Origin: Candidatus Kaiserbacteria bacterium
Lineage (GTDB): Bacteria; Patescibacteriota; Minisyncoccia; Phycocordibacterales; Phycocordibacteraceae
Assembly (NCBI GenBank): GCA_023267775.1
Contig: JAHFMQ010000039.1
Coordinates: forward strand, 1 to 7,163
DNA length: 7,163 nt
Reading direction: 5' to 3'
In this document: piece by piece, positions 1 through 5,614 of the stretch
Layout: the number at the start of each line of letters is the position of its first letter
Numbering within the stretch: the first letter of the stretch is position 1
Translations under genes and position numbers: made by a program
The notes under the pieces: generated by a model
Seen by the model: the letters and a program-made list of their open reading frames with translations, nothing else
The model's database searches: none
Told to the model about the DNA's origin: nothing

Positions 1-2
1 TT

Positions 3-734
3 AAGGGAAAGAAAATTCAAAGCGGCAAGGTCACCACGTTTAGCGAATATTCTATCGTGTCGGAAAATCGAATTACTCCCGTACCACAAGACACACCAAA
101 CGATCTTTGTGCACTACTAGGGTGCTCTCTTTCCACCGCGCTCGGAACTATGAATGTTGAAGCGGACGTTCAGGCTGGCGAGAGTGTCATGGTTGTTGGC
201 GCTGGCGGTCTTGGCGTCAATCTCATACGGGCAGCGAGTGTGGTAGGTGCTCACCCGATTATTTCCGTTGACATCCACGAACACAAACGTAACTTGACGG
301 AAGGGCTGGGCGCAGATCTCTACATCAATGCCGCAACGGAGGATGTCGCGGAAACCATCAAGAAGAAATTGGGGTTAAAAGAAGTTGACGTGATTATTGA
401 GACCTCAGGCGCAAAACAAAGCATCGAGTCAACCATCCCGTTACTTTCTGGCACAGGACGCTATATTCTTGTGGGACAACCAAAGCCAGGCGAGACTATC
501 GAAATCAAGAACGCAGTACATCTTTTTGGTGGAGAGGGGAAAATGATCAAAGCGACTCAGGGTGGAAAATTTTCGCCAACCAAAGAAATTCCTCGGTACA
601 CTAAGTTGCACAAAGCAGGAGTGCTCGCTACGAAAGATCTTGTCACACATCGAGTAAAACTCAATGAAATCAATGAAGCCATAGATTTGGTGCGGAAAGG
701 CATGGCAGGGCGCATTCTTATCGACATAGCATGA
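3..734 (+). CDS. Zinc-dependent (MDR) alcohol dehydrogenase, C-terminal part (5' partial)
   Basis: Medium-chain, NAD(P)-linked alcohol dehydrogenase that interconverts an alcohol and an aldehyde or ketone; the substrate is not readable. The frame is open to the left edge, and residues before the GTG at 57 (GKKIQSGKVTTFSEY) already match the end of the catalytic domain of horse-liver-type ADHs, so that GTG is not the start. About 243 codons are present; a full enzyme has roughly 350-375 residues, so the N-terminal zinc-ligand region is outside the window. Seen: LLGC at 114-125, whose Cys matches the third catalytic zinc ligand; Rossmann motif GAGGLG at 198-215; Asp at 270-272 at the end of the second Rossmann strand, which in this family favours NAD over NADP; and the usual C-terminal KLNEINEAIDLV segment. 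The stop overlaps the next start (ATGA), implying translational coupling with the E1 genes. Family assignment is firm; substrate unknown. Confidence 0.9.
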   Translation, partial: KGKKIQSGKVTTFSEYSIVSENRITPVPQDTPNDLCALLGCSLSTALGTMNVEADVQAGESVMVVGAGGLGVNLIRAASVVGAHPIISVDIHEHKRNLTEGLGADLYINAATEDVAETIKKKLGLKEVDVIIETSGAKQSIESTIPLLSGTGRYILVGQPKPGETIEIKNAVHLFGGEGKMIKATQGGKFSPTKEIPRYTKLHKAGVLATKDLVTHRVKLNEINEAIDLVRKGMAGRILIDIA

Positions 735-1690
735 AGAATCCATTGCTCAACGCGTATAAGCGTATGTTGCTCATTCGGATTGCTGAGGAGGAGATTGCTG
801 CTCTGTATCTCAAAAATAAAATCATGAGCTTCGTGCATTTCTACGTGGGACAAGAAGCGGTTGCGGTGGGAGTCTCAGACAACTTACATCTTGAGGATCG
901 AGCTATGGGCAATCATCGTTCCCATGGGCATTATCTCGCAAAAGGGGGAAACTTGCGTGCAATGATATGCGAGTTGCTAGGTAAGGAGAAGGGCTCTTCA
1001 CACGGTAAGGGTGGTTCAATGCATATGATTGATAAGGCAGTGAATTTTACCGGGTCAACACCAATTTTGGGAAGCATTGTTCCGCTTGCTGCTGGATCGG
1101 CGTTTGAACAAAAGTACCACAGGCGGGATTCTATAACAGCCGTGTATTTTGGTGACGGAGCCTCGGAAGAAGGAGTTGTCTATGAAGTTCTTAACTTAGC
1201 AGCATTGTTTGGACTCCCAATACTTTTTGTTATCGAAAATAACTTATATTCGGTAAATTCTAAGCTGCGTGACCGTCGTTCGGCGGACTACTCGGTCGAA
1301 AAAATTGTATCCGGGCTTGGCGTCAAATATCTCAAGGCCAATGGCAATGATTATGAAGATGTACATGCCCAAGCGGGCACTCTCATAAAAAGTATTCGTG
1401 CGGGGCATGGTCCGTCTCTTTTAGAGTGTATTACTTTTCGTCATATGGCCCACAGTGCCCCTATCATGGATGACGCACAGGGTTATCGTGAAGAGGATGT
1501 ACTCGAAAAACGTTTACAAGAAGATCCGATAAAAAAAGTAAAGACGAAGCTTCTATCGCAAGGGATTAAGGAAGAAGAATTGGCCGTTCTTGAAAAGGAA
1601 ATACGCGCACAGGTGTCCAGCGACATACAGTTTGCAATCTCTGCACCGTATCCCGCAAAGGAAAGTTTGTATACAGATCTATATGCCTGA
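731..1690 (+). CDS. Thiamine-diphosphate dehydrogenase E1 component, alpha subunit
   Basis: Alpha subunit of a heterotetrameric 2-oxo-acid (pyruvate/acetoin-type) dehydrogenase E1, which decarboxylates or cleaves its substrate on thiamine diphosphate. The 319 residues match the usual bacterial size (about 320-370). Seen: HFYVGQEAVAVG near residues 36-47; the phosphorylation-loop-like region GNHRSHGHYLAKGG at 60-73; GKGGSMHM at 92-99, typical of PDH-type rather than transketolase-type enzymes; and the ThDP/Mg motif from GDG (141-143) to NN (170-171). The His of RHMAHSAP around residue 237 lies where E1 alpha subunits have an active-site loop. The ATG overlaps the dehydrogenase stop by four bases and the 3' end overlaps the beta gene by eight, so all three are probably co-translated. 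No E2 or E3 gene is in the window, so the native acceptor may not be lipoyl-E2. Acetoin dehydrogenase alpha (AcoA-like) is an alternative; the substrate cannot be read from sequence. Confidence 0.92.
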   Translation: MKNPLLNAYKRMLLIRIAEEEIAALYLKNKIMSFVHFYVGQEAVAVGVSDNLHLEDRAMGNHRSHGHYLAKGGNLRAMICELLGKEKGSSHGKGGSMHMIDKAVNFTGSTPILGSIVPLAAGSAFEQKYHRRDSITAVYFGDGASEEGVVYEVLNLAALFGLPILFVIENNLYSVNSKLRDRRSADYSVEKIVSGLGVKYLKANGNDYEDVHAQAGTLIKSIRAGHGPSLLECITFRHMAHSAPIMDDAQGYREEDVLEKRLQEDPIKKVKTKLLSQGIKEEELAVLEKEIRAQVSSDIQFAISAPYPAKESLYTDLYA

Positions 1691-2729
1691 ACCAAGAATT
1701 CTAAAATATACTGATGCGTTGAGGGAAGCGACTGATCAAGTCATGGAGCAGGACGCGAACGTCTTTGTAATGGGACTTGGAGTTTCATACTCGAAAGGGG
1801 CCGACGGAACTACAGCAGGTCTTAAACAAAAATATCCTGACCGAGTTTTTGACGTACCAGTTTCAGAAAACGGTTTTACTGGCATGGCAGTTGGTGCTGC
1901 CATACAAGGGCTCCATCCCATTGTGCATCATGGGCGCGTCGAGTTTGCACTCTTGGCTATGGACCCTATTCTCACGCAAGCTGCAAAGTGGAATTATATG
2001 TTCGGCGGCGGCAATCCCGTCCCCATTGTTTTTCGCATCAATATTGGTCGCCAGTGGGGAAATGGACCGCAACACACCCAAGCTCTGTATAGTTTATTTG
2101 GCAATGTTCCAGGACTTAAGGTAGTGATACCCTCCACCCCGCGCATGGCCAAGGGGCTTCTTGTAAGTGCTGTGCGCGATAACAACCCTGTAGTGTTGCT
2201 CGAGCCACGTTGGCTGTTTCAGATTACAGAAATCGTTCCGCAGGAGATATATACTATTCCGCTAGATAAAGCTCGAGTTGTTCGAAAAGGGAGCGACATC
2301 ACTATTGTGAGTTACGGCGACGGACTCATCGCTTCACTTGAAGCAGTTGATTTATTAGAGAAGGAAGGTGTACACGTCGAACTTGTCGACCTGGTAAGTA
2401 TAAACCCGATTGATTGGGAAACCGTCTTCACATCGGTTAACAGAACAGGACGTCTGATGTGCGTCGATACCACAAATGAAGCTTTTAATGTAGGCTCTGA
2501 AATTATTGCCAAAGTTGCACAAAGTCCGACCATTGCGCTGAAAGAAAAGCCCATATCTCTTGCAACGCCTAACGTGCCGTGCCCAACATCCACTGTCCTA
2601 ACAGAACTGTACTATCCAACATCAGTGAGTATCGCCAACAAGGTTCTGACTTTATTTGGAAAATCGTCAATTGAACGCTCGCTCTCGTTTGAAGAGCTCC
2701 ACCTCGCACCGACAGTTATGATAGGCTAA
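1683..2729 (+). CDS. Thiamine-diphosphate dehydrogenase E1 component, beta subunit
   Basis: Beta subunit partner of the preceding E1 alpha; together they form the alpha2beta2 ThDP enzyme. An ATG at 1590 in the same frame lies deep inside the alpha gene, and its extra 31 residues look like out-of-frame translation. The ATG at 1683 gives MPEPRILKYTDALREA, the normal E1 beta beginning, and 348 residues against a usual 325-350. Seen: transketolase-like pyrimidine-binding domain at about 5-180, with VSENGFTGMAVGAA in which Glu62 is the ThDP-activating glutamate; GPQHTQ with His131, corresponding to the conserved active-site His of E1 beta; PGLKVVIPSTP; then a transketolase C-terminal domain at about 200-345 starting near GSDITIVSYG. 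The variant GRQWGNGPQHTQ plus EPRWL resembles, from memory, E1 beta relatives found in surface-polysaccharide clusters rather than housekeeping PDH; this is inference. An AAAGGAAAG stretch lies about 20 bases before the ATG, too far for a normal ribosome site. Confidence 0.92.
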   Translation: MPEPRILKYTDALREATDQVMEQDANVFVMGLGVSYSKGADGTTAGLKQKYPDRVFDVPVSENGFTGMAVGAAIQGLHPIVHHGRVEFALLAMDPILTQAAKWNYMFGGGNPVPIVFRINIGRQWGNGPQHTQALYSLFGNVPGLKVVIPSTPRMAKGLLVSAVRDNNPVVLLEPRWLFQITEIVPQEIYTIPLDKARVVRKGSDITIVSYGDGLIASLEAVDLLEKEGVHVELVDLVSINPIDWETVFTSVNRTGRLMCVDTTNEAFNVGSEIIAKVAQSPTIALKEKPISLATPNVPCPTSTVLTELYYPTSVSIANKVLTLFGKSSIERSLSFEELHLAPTVMIG

Positions 2730-2742
2730 GTGGAAGATCAGG

Positions 2743-2751
2743 TGCTATAAT
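2743..2751 (+). promoter_or_regulatory. Extended -10 promoter element for the LamG protein gene
   Basis: TGCTATAAT is a perfect sigma70-type extended -10 (TG-n-TATAAT) in the 34-base gap after the E1 beta stop. No recognisable -35 box lies 16-18 bases upstream, as is common for extended -10 promoters. Only 12 bases separate the box from the ATG at 2764, so transcription would begin about 5-7 bases before the start codon and the message would be nearly leaderless. No hairpin terminator is visible between the E1 beta stop and this box, so read-through from the upstream operon is also possible. Confidence 0.6.
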
Positions 2752-2763
2752 TAACCGAATTAC

Positions 2764-4173
2764 ATGAAACTCATCTCATTTAAGTTCGAAAAAATCACCA
2801 TTTTTATCCTAGTGATGCTGAGTTTATTATCTGCGTCAATCGTGTTTGCGAATGTCATTACTGGACAATCGACGACCAATACATCGCAGGATGTGGCCTA
2901 TACTCAGCTCGCTCTTAATAAACCTCACGACTCGCTTATAGGTGATCTACTACTTGCAAACATTTCAGTCAATGGAGGGTCTCCCGCAACAATAACGGCC
3001 CCAACAGGGTGGTCTCTTATTGGTAGAACAAACAATGATACAAATATTGCAATTGCTTCATATTGGAAAATTGTCGGTCCTTCTGAACCAACAGTGTATT
3101 CATGGAGTATTAGTCCACAGACTCGAGCTGTTGGAGGCATCACACGATACACCGGCGTAGATTCGGTTAATCCAGTCGACGCAATGGCGGGCTCAACAGG
3201 TAGAGGCACAGTGGCAACTGCGCCATCAGTTACTACTACACATAATAACGACCTGGTCATTGCACTCTTTGCAATTAACGCGGGGACAAATAACAGTGGT
3301 GTTTTTAGTACAACAACAGAAATGACCAAAAGGTACGATGCAAAAAATACGCCATTTGGTCCTACAACAGCAGCTGAAGACATAATCCAGTCCGTTGCCG
3401 GTATTTCGGGAACGAAATCATCGACGATTAGCAGTGGTCCTCAGCGTGACTGGGTTGCTCAACAAATTGCCTTACGTCAAAGTGGCAATTTAGGAAATGG
3501 ACTCATTGCATATTGGACACTTGACGGTTCAAGCATAGATACAGCTGGGAATGGTCATGATGGGGCGGATACATCAGTTACGTACGCCCCTGGTAGTGGC
3601 ATTATCAACCAAGCGGCAGGTTTTTCTGCAACATCGGTCTCAAGAATAACAATTGCAGATGCGGCGGACCTTAAACCCACAGGACCTTTCACCATCAACA
3701 GTTGGTTAAAAACAACAAGCTCAGGGATTTCTTCCAATGCGTCTATACTGCAGACATTTTCTCAGAATTCTAATGTTGCAGGTATTCGATTCGGGCAAGG
3801 CGGCAATTCCAAAATGGAGCTTCTAATCGGTAAAAATACGGGAACGGCTAATGGTACGGATTACACTGATTTACAAAGCAATACCAACATCAACGATGGG
3901 AATTGGCACATGTGGACCGCCGTTTATAATGGGACAATTCTGGCCATCTATCTTGATGGAAACCCCACCCCAGACGCGTCTATGGCGTCTACCATGAATC
4001 CCGCCTATACCCCGATAAATTATGTGCGAATTGGTTCACATAATTTTTCAGGCGCGGACTTTGATACTGCCGATGCTTCAATAGATGAGATAGGTTTTTG
4101 GAGTCGTGCGCTTTCAATGGCAGAAATATCAACACTTTACAATAATGGAGCAGGATCACAGTATCCTTTTTAG
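2764..4173 (+). CDS. Secreted two-domain protein with C-terminal LamG (concanavalin A-like) domain
   Basis: Exported surface or extracellular protein, probably carbohydrate- or protein-binding; no catalytic function is evident. The ATG is the first after an in-frame TAA at 2752-2754. Residues 1-29 form a signal peptide: basic start MKLISFKFEK, hydrophobic core, likely cleavage after VFA. Residues about 30-240 form a Ser/Thr/Asn-rich beta domain with the pattern GDLLLANISV, TAPTGWSLIG, YWKIVG and RYTGVDSVNPVD, as seen in other bacterial exported proteins; I cannot name the family. Residues 245-469 form a Laminin_G_3-type jellyroll: opening NGLIAYWTLDGSS, central NDGNWHMWTAVYNGT followed by LDG, and closing IDEIGFWSRALSMAEISTLYN. 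There is no second membrane segment, LPXTG or other C-terminal anchor, so it is either released or held by undetected contacts. Such LamG proteins are frequent in Patescibacteria. It sits between metabolic genes but has its own promoter-like element. Confidence 0.85.
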   Translation: MKLISFKFEKITIFILVMLSLLSASIVFANVITGQSTTNTSQDVAYTQLALNKPHDSLIGDLLLANISVNGGSPATITAPTGWSLIGRTNNDTNIAIASYWKIVGPSEPTVYSWSISPQTRAVGGITRYTGVDSVNPVDAMAGSTGRGTVATAPSVTTTHNNDLVIALFAINAGTNNSGVFSTTTEMTKRYDAKNTPFGPTTAAEDIIQSVAGISGTKSSTISSGPQRDWVAQQIALRQSGNLGNGLIAYWTLDGSSIDTAGNGHDGADTSVTYAPGSGIINQAAGFSATSVSRITIADAADLKPTGPFTINSWLKTTSSGISSNASILQTFSQNSNVAGIRFGQGGNSKMELLIGKNTGTANGTDYTDLQSNTNINDGNWHMWTAVYNGTILAIYLDGNPTPDASMASTMNPAYTPINYVRIGSHNFSGADFDTADASIDEIGFWSRALSMAEISTLYNNGAGSQYPF

Positions 4174-4225
4174 TACGATCTTATTAACCAATTGTTCGGC
4201 TATATAGCTACATAAGTAGAACAGA

Positions 4226-4231
4226 TATTAT
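4226..4231 (+). promoter_or_regulatory. Possible -10 box for the sugar-kinase gene
   Basis: TATTAT lies nine bases before the kinase ATG, in the 67-base gap after the LamG gene. If used, transcription would start within a few bases of the ATG, giving a leaderless message, as proposed for the LamG gene. No clear -35 element sits at the expected distance and no purine-rich ribosome site precedes the ATG. The gap also holds a perfect 10-base palindrome, GCTATATAGC at 4199-4208, of unknown meaning. The AT-rich composition makes a chance match quite possible. Confidence 0.3.
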
Positions 4232-4240
4232 TGTCCTGAA

Positions 4241-4975
4241 ATGAAAAAAATTCTTATCGTGGGAGAAAGTTGTAAAGATATTTTCGTGTACTGTAGGGCC
4301 GAACGGCTTGCGCCAGATCTCCCAGTCCCTGTGTTAAGTGTTGTTGAACAGAACGAGAATCCCGGGATGGCCGCGAATGTGGAAAGGAATATAAAAAGTA
4401 TTTATCCGCACGTCGAACTGTATACCAATGACACTTGGGAGAATGTTACTAAGACGCGCTACATGCATCGCGATACGAATCACATGTTTATCCGCATTGA
4501 CACGGATCATCACATTCCGCGGATAGCTGTAAAAAAAATTCCTCTTTCAAAATATGATATTGTCGCCATCTCTGACTACAATAAAGGCTTTCTAACCGAA
4601 GCAGACATCAAGTATATTTGCGAAAATCACGATGCGGTTTTTATCGATACAAAAAAGATTTTGGGGAATTGGGCGAAGAATGCAAAATATATAAAAATAA
4701 ATAACTATGAATATGAGCGTTCAAAACCGACACTCCCAAAAAGTCTTGCAACGAAAATAATATATACCAAAGGCGATCGAGGGGCGTACTTTAAAGGGAA
4801 AAATTATCCGGTTGCAGAGAAAGTCGAAGTAAAGGATGTATCCGGTGCGGGAGATAGTTTTTTTGCTGCACTCCTCGTAAAATATCTTGAGACGGGAAAT
4901 ATAGAAAAAGCTATTTTTTTCGCAAATGAATGCGCATCCGAAGTTGTCAAACACAAAGGAGTCACCTTGATATAA
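4241..4975 (+). CDS. PfkB-family sugar kinase, HldE/RfaE kinase-domain-like, short form
   Basis: Cytoplasmic ATP-dependent carbohydrate kinase of the ribokinase/PfkB family. The N-terminus (ILIVGESCKDIFVYCRAERL, then APDLPVPVL and PGMAANVERN at 41-50) follows the pattern of D-glycero-D-manno-heptose-7-phosphate kinase (HldE/RfaE domain I), so a heptose phosphate or similar sugar phosphate is the likely substrate by inference. The C-terminal signature DVSGAGDSFFAALL carries catalytic Asp205 in GAGD (202-205), and YTKGDRGAYF precedes it as in the family. At 244 residues it is about 60-80 shorter than usual; after PGMAANVERNI it moves quickly to VELYTNDTWENVTKTRY, so part of the central alpha/beta region is missing, while the catalytic motifs remain. 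No nucleotidyltransferase domain is fused. The start is the first ATG after an in-frame TAG at 4217-4219. The gene is AT-richer than its neighbours (4681-4740 has 17 G+C of 60) and has four runs of seven or eight A or T. Confidence 0.82.
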   Translation: MKKILIVGESCKDIFVYCRAERLAPDLPVPVLSVVEQNENPGMAANVERNIKSIYPHVELYTNDTWENVTKTRYMHRDTNHMFIRIDTDHHIPRIAVKKIPLSKYDIVAISDYNKGFLTEADIKYICENHDAVFIDTKKILGNWAKNAKYIKINNYEYERSKPTLPKSLATKIIYTKGDRGAYFKGKNYPVAEKVEVKDVSGAGDSFFAALLVKYLETGNIEKAIFFANECASEVVKHKGVTLI

Positions 4976-4983
4976 AATTAGAT

Positions 4984-5004
4984 CTCCCGTACTTACGGTT
5001 AGAG
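4984..5004. terminator. Weak hairpin between convergent genes
   Basis: In the 30-base gap between the kinase stop and the methyltransferase stop, CCGT (4987-4990) pairs with ACGG (4995-4998) around a four-base loop. CTC (4984-4986) can pair with GAG (5002-5004) across a three-base bulge. Read on the minus strand, an AATTTTAT stretch follows shortly after, so it could act as a weak terminator for the methyltransferase message. There is no T run on the plus side. Stem length is marginal; position is the main support. Confidence 0.25.
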
Positions 5005-5005
5005 G

Positions 5006-5581
5006 TTACTTCACAAGACTAATAAGAATATTTTGCGCGGGGAAGAGATGCGAGAGGCCGGTAGATTCATAAAGCTGCTGACGCTCTCGTGAGGTATTTA
5101 CCCATCGTTCGATAATCTTGTTGTACCAAAAGAACTTTAACGAGTGTTCAAACGTAAGGTGGGGTGCTTGAGCGACGTTAAACACAAAATCAGGATACAT
5201 ATAACGACCCGCTTTATTTCCTTTCGTTGTTCCATTACAAAAGAAGTCAAACGTTTCTATCGAAAAGATACGTTTATGAGTCGGGTCTATAGCGTTGTTT
5301 TTCGAAGTAAAGTGCGGTACGCGAATATGCATGATGCCTCCCGGAGCAAGGACGCGATGGAGATCTTTCAATACTGACGTATATTCAATGTGTTCCAAAA
5401 TATCGTTACAAAGAATTTCCTCAAAATGATTATTGGGGAAAGGAAGCGGTAGGTTCTCAATGTTGTATACTACATCGCATCCTGGTATATTTGCGACATC
5501 AAGGTTAATCCACCCCCCCCCTTCTTTAATATCAAGACCACAGCCGAGATTGAGTTTCTTTAGGTGAGAGGGAAGGCTCAT
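5006..5581 (-). CDS. Class I SAM-dependent methyltransferase (Methyltransf_11-like), glycan-cluster type
   Basis: Probable cytoplasmic methyltransferase acting on a surface-glycan intermediate; the acceptor is unknown. An in-frame ATG at 5671 would add 30 residues without family character and overlap the divergent gene, so I place the start at 5581, giving MSLPSHLKKLNLGCG and 191 residues. Seen: SAM motif I LNLGCG (10-15), acidic Asp28 after the second strand (WINLD), motif NDILEHI (59-65), the LHRVLAPGGIMHIRVPHF strand region (74-91), and DPTHKR (99-104), recurrent in methyltransferases near glycosyltransferases. Gly21-Gly23 are encoded by nine consecutive G (5513-5521); relatives usually have a shorter loop such as EGWINLD. 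One extra G gives a stop within three codons and one fewer a stop within about 14, so tract slippage would switch the gene off. Convergent with the kinase, divergent from the 5614 gene. Confidence 0.85.
   Translation of the reverse strand: MSLPSHLKKLNLGCGLDIKEGGGWINLDVANIPGCDVVYNIENLPLPFPNNHFEEILCNDILEHIEYTSVLKDLHRVLAPGGIMHIRVPHFTSKNNAIDPTHKRIFSIETFDFFCNGTTKGNKAGRYMYPDFVFNVAQAPHLTFEHSLKFFWYNKIIERWVNTSRERQQLYESTGLSHLFPAQNILISLVK
5513..5521 (-). repeat. G9 mononucleotide tract inside the methyltransferase gene
   Basis: Nine C on the plus strand, read as GGG GGG GGG for residues 21-23 of the methyltransferase. It is the longest homopolymer noticed in the window and the only long G/C one. Poly-G tracts of similar length in coding regions are known slipped-strand (phase-variation) sites in surface-glycan genes of, for example, Campylobacter. 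Here a change of +1 or -1 would cause early truncation. Whether it varies in this organism, or reflects a sequencing length error, cannot be told from a single sequence. Confidence 0.75.
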
Positions 5582-5585
5582 ATCG

Positions 5586-5591
5586 TATAGA
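5586..5591 (+). promoter_or_regulatory. Possible -10 box for the divergent large transferase gene
   Basis: TATAGA on the plus strand lies 22 bases before the ATG at 5614, within the 32-base divergent gap. If used, the start point would be near 5598 and the leader about 16 bases with no Shine-Dalgarno. No -35 box is apparent. The weak match and AT-rich setting keep confidence low; the gene could instead use a different element or a leaderless start. Confidence 0.2.
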
Positions 5592-5605
5592 CAGTGATGC
5601 TTAAC

Positions 5606-5614
5606 ACTATAGCA
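5606..5614 (-). promoter_or_regulatory. Extended -10 candidate for the methyltransferase, overlapping the divergent start codon
   Basis: On the minus strand this reads TGCTATAGT, one base from the TGCTATAAT in front of the LamG gene. It would start transcription near 5599, about 18 bases before the methyltransferase ATG at 5581. The outer T of the TG element is the complement of the A of the divergent gene's ATG (5614). No clear -35 box is visible upstream. The repeated nine-base form adds some support, but it remains a short motif. Confidence 0.45.

Noticed and set aside
57..59. GTG start for the alcohol dehydrogenase
   Set aside because: The frame is open to the left edge and the preceding residues match the ADH catalytic domain, so the gene simply begins outside the window.
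1590..1682. Upstream ATG start for E1 beta
   Set aside because: It would overlap the alpha gene by about 100 bases and add 31 residues without family character; the ATG at 1683 gives the normal N-terminus.
3..2729. Acetoin/2,3-butanediol catabolic operon (aco/bdh type)
   Set aside because: A Zn-dehydrogenase next to AcoAB-like genes fits in part, but no AcoC (E2) or AcoL (E3) follows and the surroundings are glycan-related. Kept only as an alternative.
2925..3383. 152-codon minus-strand open frame within the LamG gene
   Set aside because: Antisense to a clear coding region, with no recognisable motif; a shadow of the biased plus-strand codons.
5144..5377. Plus-strand open frame opposite the methyltransferase
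   Set aside because: Lies wholly antisense to a well-supported methyltransferase and has no family pattern.
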